Shown: one piece after another, positions 1-6,029 of the stretch
How the letters are laid out: the number at the start of each line of letters is the position of its first letter
How positions within the stretch are numbered: the stretch's first letter is position 1
Assembly (NCBI GenBank): GCA_017477035.1
Contig: JAFUXW010000121.1
Coordinates: 1 to 10,219, forward strand
From: Alphaproteobacteria bacterium
GTDB taxonomy: Bacteria > Pseudomonadota > Alphaproteobacteria > RF32 > CAG-239
Length of the DNA stretch: 10,219 bases
Direction: 5' to 3'
Position numbers and translations under genes: made by a program
Notes under the pieces: generated by a model
The model's input: the letters and a program-made list of their open reading frames with translations, nothing else
Told to the model about the DNA's origin: nothing
Databases searched by the model: none

Positions 1-2
1 TC

Positions 3-1553
3 TTATAATGGTAATTTTGTCGGTTTAAACTTAGCCATCCAAGCCTCAACCATCAAACGACTTACTGTTACAGAGGTAAACATTGAGGTTAAAATACCAA
101 TGGTTAAAGTTACAGCAAAACCGCGAACAGGACCGCTTCCGAAATAGAACAGCACAGCACCGGCAACTAAGGTAGTTAAATTTGAATCGACAATCGTACG
201 ATATGCTTCGGTAAATCCGACTGTGATAGCATCTCTGATTGTGCGGCCACGATTTACTTCTTCACGAATACGTTCAAAAATCAAAATATTTGCATCAACC
301 GCCATACCGATAGTCAAAATGATACCTGCTATACCAGGTAATGTCAATGTTGTGCCGATAAAGCTCATAATGCCTAGCATAATGGCTAAGTTCAAAAACA
401 GGGTTATGTCAACCATCAAACCGAACAAACCATAAGCCAAAATCATAAATAGAATGATGGCAACGAAACCAACTAAGGAAGCAATCACTCCATCGTGAAT
501 AGAATCGGCTCCCAATCCGGCACCGACTGTTCTTTCTTCCAAAACTTCTAATGGAGCAGGCAAAGCACCAGAACGTAGCAATAATGCCAAGTCATTTGCA
601 CTCTTAGTAGTAAAGTTACCGGTAATAATACCGCTGCCTCCCGTTATTGCACTCTGAATATTAGGAGCCGAAATAACTTCATTATCTAAAACTATTGCCA
701 ATCTCTCTCCCACGTGATTACTGGTAACTTCAGCAAACTGACGTCCGCCCATAGTGTTAAAGCGGAAACTTACTACCGGTTGTCCATTATCAAAAGAAAC
801 TCTGGCATCGGTTAAATTTTCACCGCCGACGACCGGCTTTCTGATAACTACATATTGGTCTCCTTCCGAGCCGCTCATAATGCGTGATGTTCTACTAATT
901 TTACCGCGTTTTGCCTGTGTAACAGAAGTTGTTTCATCAACCAAATGGAATGACATTTTAGCTGTTTTACCAAGCAAAATTTTCACACTTTCCGGATTCT
1001 GGACGCCAGGAAGTTGAACTAACACACGATCAGAACCTTGTCCCTGAACAATCGGCTCTTTAGTGCCGAGTTCATCAATACGACGACGCACAATGCTGAC
1101 TGATTGATCAATAATGTTAGCCTTTAGTTGAGCAATTGCTTGTTCATTATACTTTATGCTTACCAATCCTTCTCCGTCTTCATCTTCGGTTACAATCAAA
1201 CCTTCATCAAGCTTACGAAATTCATCTTTTGCCTTATCTCTGGCCTTATAGTCAGCAATTTTAACAGTAACCTCATCTTTAGTAGAAGCGAGATTCTGAT
1301 AGCGAACTCTCTGTTTGCGCAACGACTGACGAACAGAATCTTCCAGAGTGGACATTTTATCTTTCATCACATCATCCATTTTAACTTGCAAAAGCAAGCT
1401 GGAACCACCCTGCAAATCCAACCCCAGATTAATAGGTTGCCACCACTTCGGCAATTTGGTCTTATCTTGCACCACATTTGGAATTGCAAAGAAAACACCC
1501 GCCAAGCATATTGCTATAATTATCAAAATTCTTTGAAGTGATAATTTATACAT
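3..1553 (-). CDS. secD: Protein translocase subunit SecD
   Basis: SecD is an inner-membrane accessory subunit of the Sec translocon. With SecF it uses the proton gradient to pull preproteins into the periplasm. The 516-aa product has an N-terminal membrane helix (about residues 8-28), then the SecD signature GLDLQGG at 44-50. A large periplasmic region follows, and then a C-terminal bundle of membrane helices carrying GMAVDANILIFERIREE; its Asp (about residue 420) corresponds to the conserved transmembrane Asp used in proton coupling. The length suits the shorter SecD forms (E. coli SecD is about 615 aa), and the ends look intact. The ATG follows AAGGAAGG on the minus strand. The gene starts 16 bases after the yajC stop, so the two are probably co-transcribed. 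The stop codon lies at bases 3-5, so a following secF would lie outside the window. Family assignment is firm. Confidence 0.97.
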   Translation of the reverse strand: MYKLSLQRILIIIAICLAGVFFAIPNVVQDKTKLPKWWQPINLGLDLQGGSSLLLQVKMDDVMKDKMSTLEDSVRQSLRKQRVRYQNLASTKDEVTVKIADYKARDKAKDEFRKLDEGLIVTEDEDGEGLVSIKYNEQAIAQLKANIIDQSVSIVRRRIDELGTKEPIVQGQGSDRVLVQLPGVQNPESVKILLGKTAKMSFHLVDETTSVTQAKRGKISRTSRIMSGSEGDQYVVIRKPVVGGENLTDARVSFDNGQPVVSFRFNTMGGRQFAEVTSNHVGERLAIVLDNEVISAPNIQSAITGGSGIITGNFTTKSANDLALLLRSGALPAPLEVLEERTVGAGLGADSIHDGVIASLVGFVAIILFMILAYGLFGLMVDITLFLNLAIMLGIMSFIGTTLTLPGIAGIILTIGMAVDANILIFERIREEVNRGRTIRDAITVGFTEAYRTIVDSNLTTLVAGAVLFYFGSGPVRGFAVTLTIGILTSMFTSVTVSRLMVEAWMAKFKPTKLPL

Positions 1554-1569
1554 TTTAGCCTTCCTTTAC

Positions 1570-1968
1570 TTATTTTCGTGTTGTTTTATTTGATTTTTTA
1601 GATTTATTTTCAGACTTTTCAAGCATTCTTTCAGCTTTTTTATCTGCTGATTTTTTATTTTCAGGCAATATCACGCCGCCTACGGACATACGATCAACCT
1701 TAATAACTACGCCAGATGCAATCTCCAGAAGTATCGCATTATCTTCAACTTTGGATATTGTTCCATAAATACCTCCGTTTGTCAGCACATTATCGCCAAC
1801 TTTTAAAGCTTGAACCATATCAGCGTGTTCTTTAATTTTTCTTTGTTGCGGTCTGATTAAAAAGAAATAAAAAATCAACAGTATCAGTCCGAGCTGAATA
1901 AACGTTGTGCTCATAGAACCAGCCTCTGCTATTGGCTGAGCTGCGGCATAAGCCTCATTTATAAACAT
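1570..1968 (-). CDS. yajC: Preprotein translocase subunit YajC
   Basis: YajC is a small single-span inner-membrane protein that associates with SecD-SecF in the holotranslocon. The 132-aa product has a short N-terminal segment, one hydrophobic helix (about residues 23-38) and the family hallmark FYFFLIRPQQRKIKEH directly after it. A small cytoplasmic domain follows, with the usual VGDNVLTNGGIYGTI motif. The C-terminal 30 or so residues are Lys/Ser/Asn-rich and probably disordered, which makes this copy somewhat longer than the E. coli protein (110 aa). The ATG is preceded by AAGGAG at good spacing. It lies upstream of secD with only 16 bases between, the standard arrangement. An extended -10 element upstream may give yajC-secD its own promoter. 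Confidence 0.95.
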   Translation of the reverse strand: MFINEAYAAAQPIAEAGSMSTTFIQLGLILLIFYFFLIRPQQRKIKEHADMVQALKVGDNVLTNGGIYGTISKVEDNAILLEIASGVVIKVDRMSVGGVILPENKKSADKKAERMLEKSENKSKKSNKTTRK

Positions 1969-2007
1969 ATTATTCTCCTTTTGTTTAACACATAGTATTT
2001 AGGTATT

Positions 2008-2016
2008 CTTATACCA
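2008..2016 (-). promoter_or_regulatory. Candidate extended -10 promoter for yajC-secD
   Basis: The minus strand reads TGGTATAAG, a TGn motif followed by a hexamer matching TATAAT at five of six positions. Transcription would start near 2001 and leave a leader of about 33 bases containing the AAGGAG of yajC. No good -35 hexamer is visible, which is tolerated when an extended -10 is present. No terminator is visible between the NlpD-like gene and yajC, so read-through is also possible. Inferred by eye only. Confidence 0.35.
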
Positions 2017-2071
2017 GTTTCGCAATATAAAAAACTAAAATTTCAAGTTATTAACGGATTTTTTCATAAAG

Positions 2072-2959
2072 TTAAGGCAAATACGAACGCGGATTGACGG
2101 CTTTTTTACCGGCTCTTACTTCAAAATGTAACTGCGGAACGGTTACACTTCCGCTACTACCGACAGTTGCGATCTTCTCACCTCTTACCACTTTCTGTCC
2201 TTTTTTCACCAATAGCTTGTCATTGTGCGCATACGCGGTAATCCAACCATCAGTATGCTTAATCAAAATCAGATTACCAAAACCTTTAAGCTCATTGCCG
2301 GCATAAGCCACAATTCCTCCGTCTGCTGATTTAACAGTTGTTCCAAGCGTGGCTTTAATATTAATACCGTCATTTTTACGTCCCTTCCCCAAATTACCGA
2401 AACCGGAAATTACCGTTCCGTTAACCGGCCACATAAATTTTGTTTTACGGCTGCTTGCCGGCGGAGTATACGTTTCCATTTGAGAATTAGTTTTAGTATT
2501 ATACGCACTATTCGTATTTTGTGAATTTGGAGCTTTAGCCACCGCCGCTGAAGTCGATGACACTTTTTTTCCGGTTTCCAATGTTGATACAGAAGCAGGA
2601 AGTAACAATCTTTGTCCGACAGCAAGTGAATACGGGGTTTTCAAATTATTCACTCTGCTTAAACTGGTAACATCAACATTATACATTCTGGCTATGCCAT
2701 ATAAACTTTCACCGCTCCGCACTGTATGATATTGTTTAGCCGGTAAATTCAGCTTTTGCCCCACATACAGTGTATACGGTGCCGACAGACGATTAGCGGT
2801 AATCATATCTTTTATAGGCACATTATATTTGCGGGAAATGCTATATAATGTATCCCCTTTGCGCACAGTAACAGAATTTCTCCAGTTACCCCACCAATTC
2901 ATAGTGGCACAACCGTTTAAAGCAAAAGCCATCAAAAATATGCACAAAATTTTTTTCAC
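2072..2959 (-). CDS. NlpD-like lipoprotein: two LysM domains plus degenerate LytM (M23) domain
   Basis: Predicted envelope lipoprotein that binds peptidoglycan and probably activates a cell-wall amidase rather than cutting peptidoglycan itself. From the GTG at 2957-2959 the product is 295 aa. It has a signal peptide with a lipobox-like LNGC (Cys17), LysM repeats at about 29-73 and 77-121, a Ser/Asn/Thr-rich linker at about 122-170 and a C-terminal LytM domain at about 178-295. Segments such as IKHTDGWITAYAHNDKLLV and GEKIATVGSSGS closely follow E. coli NlpD. The HxGxD metal motif is replaced by NDGIN (Asn196, Asn200) and the HxH motif by QLH, while His245 and His278 remain. Start choice: GGAG sits six bases before this GTG, whereas an upstream TTG (2980) and ATG (2971) lack a Shine-Dalgarno, and the TTG overlaps a TATAAT box. 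A position before yajC-secD is common in alphaproteobacteria. DipM-like function is an alternative. Confidence 0.88.
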   Translation of the reverse strand: MKKILCIFLMAFALNGCATMNWWGNWRNSVTVRKGDTLYSISRKYNVPIKDMITANRLSAPYTLYVGQKLNLPAKQYHTVRSGESLYGIARMYNVDVTSLSRVNNLKTPYSLAVGQRLLLPASVSTLETGKKVSSTSAAVAKAPNSQNTNSAYNTKTNSQMETYTPPASSRKTKFMWPVNGTVISGFGNLGKGRKNDGINIKATLGTTVKSADGGIVAYAGNELKGFGNLILIKHTDGWITAYAHNDKLLVKKGQKVVRGEKIATVGSSGSVTVPQLHFEVRAGKKAVNPRSYLP

Positions 2960-2979
2960 ACCAATCTCCATCGTGCGCA

Positions 2980-2985
2980 ATTATA
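2980..2985 (-). promoter_or_regulatory. Candidate -10 box (TATAAT) for the NlpD-like gene
   Basis: A perfect TATAAT lies on the minus strand. Transcription would begin near 2973 and leave about 14 bases before the GTG start, with GGAG in that leader. The -35 region is only AT-rich (ATTAAA or TTAAAA at 16-17 bases), with no clear hexamer. The box follows directly after the terminator of the preceding gene, which fits a new transcription unit starting here. Confidence 0.42.
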
Positions 2986-3015
2986 CGCAATATTTATTTA
3001 TTTTTAATTAATCGT

Positions 3016-3043
3016 AAAACAAAAAACCTCCCATTTAGGGAGG
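3016..3043 (-). terminator. Intrinsic terminator of the 271-aa gene
   Basis: On the minus strand a perfect 6-bp GC-rich stem (CCTCCC / GGGAGG) with a 5-base loop is followed by TTTTTTGTTTT. It begins 7 bases after the stop codon of the gene at 3051-3866. It separates that gene from the NlpD-like unit, whose -10 box lies about 30 bases further on. Confidence 0.9.
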
Positions 3044-3050
3044 CTTCTTG

Positions 3051-3866
3051 TTATACAGACATTTCTTTGGAGTAGCGAGCAATTTCTTTCTTGATGATAC
3101 GTTTTTGCCACCATCCGGAAACACCGATGGCATCAAAGAACTTTTGTTTGTCTTCTTTGCTCATCTTATCCCACTTTTTGCCCCAATACCACAGATAATG
3201 ACGCCAATGACCGGGGCGCGAAAAGTGCTTTTCCACAGTTGCAACCGGAACTGAGGCTTTCTCTTTCCCTGTATCGTAGGACATCCACGGATACAAGTCT
3301 CTATCAAGTGCATTTTTTACAGCCCAGGCCCACAAATCACGAGGATCAGGAACTCCATCTTGTTCTCTGTCCAACATATATCCATTCAGCAGATTTCCGT
3401 GGCAATCTATGTTATCCAGCACCCCCAGAAGAATTGCCGTAGCGTGTTCTTTGGTTGCGTCAAAATACAGCATAAACTTCATCTGGTCACGCAAGAAAGA
3501 CCAACAAGCCGGGCTCATCAATCCATACTGATCACAAAGAGTAGAATACTTACTGTATTCACGTGGCAAGAACTCATCAAACTTAACCGTACGATGCTTG
3601 TGAAGAACCGCTCCGCAAGAAATGCGTTGCAAGGCAATCTCATAAAGCACGGCACCGGTATAGGCATCCTGCTCAAAGCAATAATTTCCGAAGCGAGCCA
3701 TAAATTCCATAAACGAATCCGGCACACGCCAACCTCGTATATCCTGCCCGGTCTTTTTTACCCATAGGGGCAGAATAACGTTGTCAACCAACTCGCGTTG
3801 TGTCATTTTTTCCAATTCAGTCAAATCTTTGTGACTGCAATGGGCAATTGTTTCAAGATATGTCAT
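3051..3866 (-). CDS. Hypothetical Trp/aromatic-rich protein, 271 aa
   Basis: I do not recognise this family. The product is soluble by appearance: there is no signal peptide and no long hydrophobic stretch. It is rich in Trp, Tyr and Phe, with repeated Trp pairs such as WKK, WYWGKKW and GWWQKR near the C-terminus, and basic at the end (KRIIKKEIARYSKEM). The mixture of charged and aromatic residues suggests a compact, mostly helical fold (inference). The ATG at 3864-3866 has no Shine-Dalgarno; the preceding bases are nearly all A on the coding strand. Codon use is unlike the neighbours: two 60-base lines counted by hand were 47% and 52% GC, against about 37% for a line in the MORN-ankyrin gene. 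That could mean high expression or a different origin. A candidate promoter and a 5' stem-loop precede it and a strong terminator follows, so it is probably a single-gene unit. Confidence 0.8.
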   Translation of the reverse strand: MTYLETIAHCSHKDLTELEKMTQRELVDNVILPLWVKKTGQDIRGWRVPDSFMEFMARFGNYCFEQDAYTGAVLYEIALQRISCGAVLHKHRTVKFDEFLPREYSKYSTLCDQYGLMSPACWSFLRDQMKFMLYFDATKEHATAILLGVLDNIDCHGNLLNGYMLDREQDGVPDPRDLWAWAVKNALDRDLYPWMSYDTGKEKASVPVATVEKHFSRPGHWRHYLWYWGKKWDKMSKEDKQKFFDAIGVSGWWQKRIIKKEIARYSKEMSV

Positions 3867-3884
3867 ATTTTTTTTTGATTTTAT

Positions 3885-3900
3885 GGCTGTAAAAACAGCC
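3885..3900 (-). promoter_or_regulatory. Perfect stem-loop at the predicted 5' end of the 271-aa gene's mRNA
   Basis: The minus strand reads GGCTGT, a TTTT loop, then ACAGCC: a perfect 6-bp stem with a 4-base loop. A candidate promoter just upstream would start transcription at about 3899-3900, so the hairpin would form the extreme 5' end of the transcript. The rest of the leader is A-rich and lacks a Shine-Dalgarno. No U-tract follows the stem, so a terminator for the upstream 114-aa gene is less likely. A transcript-stabilising 5' hairpin of the ompA type is the favoured inference. Confidence 0.45.
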
Positions 3901-3905
3901 TATTC

Positions 3906-3935
3906 ATAATAAAGATTAATTACTCTCTTTGTGAA
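3906..3935 (-). promoter_or_regulatory. Candidate promoter for the 271-aa gene
   Basis: On the minus strand TTCACA (3935-3930, five of six matches to TTGACA) and TATTAT (3911-3906, five of six to TATAAT) are separated by 18 bases. Both match sigma-70-type consensus well for an AT-rich intergenic region. The inferred start of transcription coincides with the first bases of the stem-loop at 3885-3900. Confidence 0.45.
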
Positions 3936-3962
3936 ACATTATTACCACATTTTAGACAAAAG

Positions 3963-4307
3963 TCAATTATTTTCTTCTATAATTTTGATGAATTTGGCAT
4001 AACGATTTTTGTAGTTATCCCAAAACATCAGGATAACTTCTTTCATAATTTTATTCTCGTACTGCTTTAGAAAGTCTTCACTCGGCACCGCTGTTAAAAC
4101 TCCGTCCGCAAATTGAACATTCAACCCTATTAACGCCGTTTGCAAAGGTTCTTCCATCATTTTTTTATAATTTTCTTCACTGACGGCGAATTTTGCTCCC
4201 GATAAATTATTTTCGTGTTTAACATAATCGGCAGCCGTCATAAGGCGTATATATTCCTGCAACAAAATTGAAGAAAAAACTTCGAGTTCTTCGGTAGGTG
4301 CTTCCAT
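3963..4307 (-). CDS. Hypothetical small acidic protein, 114 aa
   Basis: Not recognised. The 114-aa product has no signal peptide or membrane segment and starts with an acidic stretch (MEAPTEELEVF). The pattern of charged and hydrophobic residues looks largely helical, with a basic and aromatic C-terminal section around FWDNYKNRYAKFIKIIEE. It is probably cytosolic. The ATG is preceded by TAGGAA at about 6-7 bases, an acceptable ribosome-binding site. It is divergent from the SIMPL gene and shares an 89-base intergenic region with it. The 271-aa gene follows after 96 bases but seems to have its own promoter there. Support for coding is the intact frame, the binding site and gene-like spacing; no competing frame is better. 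Confidence 0.72.
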   Translation of the reverse strand: MEAPTEELEVFSSILLQEYIRLMTAADYVKHENNLSGAKFAVSEENYKKMMEEPLQTALIGLNVQFADGVLTAVPSEDFLKQYENKIMKEVILMFWDNYKNRYAKFIKIIEENN

Positions 4308-4335
4308 TTTATATTCCTATATTTATATGTTTGGG

Positions 4336-4364
4336 TTGACATTAGCGCACAACTTTTTTATTGT
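4336..4364 (+). promoter_or_regulatory. Candidate sigma-70 promoter for the SIMPL gene
   Basis: A perfect -35 TTGACA (4336-4341) is followed after 17 bases by TATTGT (4359-4364, four of six matches to TATAAT). Transcription would start near 4371, giving a leader of about 26 bases that contains the AAAGGA ribosome-binding site. The region overlaps an opposing candidate promoter for the divergent gene. Confidence 0.55.
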
Positions 4365-4367
4365 CAA
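4339..4367 (-). promoter_or_regulatory. Candidate divergent promoter for the 114-aa gene
   Basis: On the minus strand a perfect TTGACA (4367-4362) is followed after exactly 17 bases by TAATGT (4344-4339, three of six matches). The start would be near 4332, about 25 bases before the ATG, with TAGGAA in the leader. The -10 is weak, so this is less certain than the rightward promoter it overlaps. Confidence 0.35.
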
Positions 4368-4396
4368 TGTAAACGAAATTATGGAAAGGATAAAAA

Positions 4397-5110
4397 ATGG
4401 AAAACAACAAAATTATACCGGCAATTTTAATTGCCTGCGGTTTGACTTTAGGAGGATTTTTTCCCGGATATTACTATTACAAAACCAAAGCAGATGCCCG
4501 TTCGGTAACGGTCAAAGGGTTATCTGAAAAAGATGTGGTTGCCGATATGGGAATATGGAATGTGCAATTCACAGTAAGCGGGAATGATTTAGCTTCAGCC
4601 AAAACTCAAATAGGTAAACAAGCTGATGAAATCGTAAAGTTCTTGCTTGCACAGGGATTTAAAGATGAGGAAATACACATCGGACGTATTGAAACCAATG
4701 ATTTAATGGCTAATCCGTATCGTGACAATACTGCGGCAGAAACTTCGCGTTTTATCTTAACGCAAACAATTATTGTCCGCTCGGACAAAGTGCATAATAT
4801 TGCTAATGCAATGTCACTTTCCAATGAGTTAATCAGTAAAGGAATTGTGTTCAGCAATCAGTCTGCCTCCTACTTTTTCACCAAACTGAATGACATAAAG
4901 CCTGAAATGCTTAAATCAGCGACTAAAAATGCCAAAGAAGCGGCTTTGGAATTTGCCCGCAACAGCGGAAGTACGGTAGGACGCATCAAAACTGCCAATC
5001 AAGGAGTGTTTTCTATCTTGGCAGCTGATGATCCAAATACTTATGAAGCTTCGCAAATCAACAAAAAGGTCCGCGTGGTTTCTACGGTTGAATATTTGTT
5101 GGAAGATTAG
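4397..5110 (+). CDS. Membrane-anchored SIMPL domain (DUF541) protein
   Basis: SIMPL-domain (DUF541) proteins such as E. coli YggE are envelope proteins, some linked to oxidative-stress tolerance; their biochemical role is not well defined. The 237-aa product has a short N-terminus, a hydrophobic segment at about 6-25 ending in a Tyr-rich stretch, and then the typical domain opening VTVKGLSEKDVVADMGIW (about 38-55). The domain runs to the end. The region NAKEAALEFARNSGSTVG and the closing VRVVSTVEYLLE are also typical of the family. The bulk should lie in the periplasm. Cys14 in LIAC could be read as a lipobox, but the hydrophobic run continues past it, so an uncleaved anchor or ordinary signal peptide is more likely. 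The ATG follows AAAGGA at 6 bases. It has a good promoter, is convergent with the 240-aa gene and ends at a shared hairpin terminator. Confidence 0.9.
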   Translation: MENNKIIPAILIACGLTLGGFFPGYYYYKTKADARSVTVKGLSEKDVVADMGIWNVQFTVSGNDLASAKTQIGKQADEIVKFLLAQGFKDEEIHIGRIETNDLMANPYRDNTAAETSRFILTQTIIVRSDKVHNIANAMSLSNELISKGIVFSNQSASYFFTKLNDIKPEMLKSATKNAKEAALEFARNSGSTVGRIKTANQGVFSILAADDPNTYEASQINKKVRVVSTVEYLLED

Positions 5111-5131
5111 GCAACGTTTGAAATTTAAACT

Positions 5132-5160
5132 GAAAACGGCTCCGTTAAGGGGCCGTTTTC
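5132..5160. terminator. Bidirectional hairpin terminator between convergent genes
   Basis: A 12-bp stem (5132-5143 with 5149-5160, one T-G wobble) closes a GTTAA loop. The outer arm is AAAA/TTTT, so a short U-run is present on either strand, though no long T-tract follows the stem. It lies between the stops of the SIMPL gene (5110) and the 240-aa gene (5163), consistent with serving both. Confidence 0.75.
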
Positions 5161-5162
5161 GT

Positions 5163-5885
5163 TTACAGAATTTGATTTAACTTTACCTTATATGCGGGGT
5201 GTACTGCCAAGGGCAAGCTCACATATTCCGAATGAATCGAGAATTTGGAGCCGCGCAAGCTGAATGTATACGCCGTTTGATAAACATTCTCTCCATCGGG
5301 TTTCAAATTATACGCCGGAGTGGTCGAAGTCCAAAAAGTTTTATCGGACAATCTTGCGGCATCAAAGGCCTTACAGATATCTGCCACATTATCCAAACTC
5401 TCCAATTCTTCTTTAGAAAGCAAAAATGCATTTCCTTTTGAAACAAAGTCATTTTCATACTCCAAGCAATAATCAGCAGCCTCAGAAATAACATTCATAT
5501 CTTTTGCCATCTGGCTAAGAAAATGAGTTGCATTCAATCCGCTGAAACCTGAAGTATCCGCAGGTTTTCCCCCTCTGGCAAAAGCCAAAGTTTCACCTCT
5601 TACACTGAACACCAACGCTTCATTAGAATCGGTAAAAACTTTTAGAATTATTGCCACACATTCATCGGGGGAAAATTGATCACAGATTGTTTTATTGACA
5701 GTTAAGAACATACCAGCCTTAACCTCTTTGATTTTCTTTACTTCAGAATTTTTACCAAACTCCTTCTGCTTTGCAAGTTCAGCAATTCTGTTCCAATCTA
5801 TTTTACCCTCTTCAATCCATCTCAGCACGACATCTTCCGGTGTCATACCGATACTTTTCAACATAGCATAAACACTGTCTAACAT
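5163..5885 (-). CDS. Hypothetical 240-aa protein with possible DUF1566/Lcl-like C-terminus
   Basis: Not firmly recognised. The 240-aa product has no signal peptide or membrane helix. The first 45 residues are helical in character (MTPEDVVLRWIEEGKIDWNRI). The middle (about 50-130) has beta-like strands around FLTVNKTICDQFSPDECVA and ALVFSVRGETLAFARGG. The C-terminal third runs FLLSKEELESLDNVADIC, then FWTSTTPAY and a strand-rich end with FSLRGSKFSIHSEYVSL. This order, a Leu-Ser-xx-Glu-Leu helix followed by a (F/Y)W(S/T)ST motif and closing strands, recalls DUF1566/Lcl C-terminal domains; it is an inference from pattern, without a search. No Shine-Dalgarno precedes the ATG at 5883-5885, and in-frame Met8 and Met14 also lack one. 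A possible promoter is TTGAGA (5929-5924) with TAATTT (5906-5901) at 17 bases. The stop lies just before the convergent hairpin terminator. Confidence 0.75.
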   Translation of the reverse strand: MLDSVYAMLKSIGMTPEDVVLRWIEEGKIDWNRIAELAKQKEFGKNSEVKKIKEVKAGMFLTVNKTICDQFSPDECVAIILKVFTDSNEALVFSVRGETLAFARGGKPADTSGFSGLNATHFLSQMAKDMNVISEAADYCLEYENDFVSKGNAFLLSKEELESLDNVADICKAFDAARLSDKTFWTSTTPAYNLKPDGENVYQTAYTFSLRGSKFSIHSEYVSLPLAVHPAYKVKLNQIL

Positions 5886-6029
5886 ATATTTAAAAATTAA
5901 AAATTATCTTCATAATTCAAATATCTCAAGTATTGTTATAAAAAAATTTATTTTAGTCAACATATTTTATCCAAAATTTTACTATTTTGTTTTAACGTCG
6001 AGCCACTATATTAAAGGTGGAGGAATATT

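Noticed and set aside
1128..1541. 137-aa plus-strand open frame opposite secD
   Set aside because: It lies wholly inside secD on the other strand, its product has no recognisable character, and secD is certain.
3885..3900. Rho-independent terminator of the 114-aa gene
   Set aside because: On that strand the stem is followed by AUAAAAUC and a run of A, not a U-tract.
4381..4399. ATG at 4381 as a start for the SIMPL gene
   Set aside because: It is in a different frame (4381 versus 4397); its purine-rich bases serve as the Shine-Dalgarno of the real start.
4406..4440. Lipoprotein signal (LIAC, Cys14) in the SIMPL protein
   Set aside because: The hydrophobic run continues after the Cys and the N-terminal charge is weak, so an uncleaved anchor or ordinary signal is more likely.
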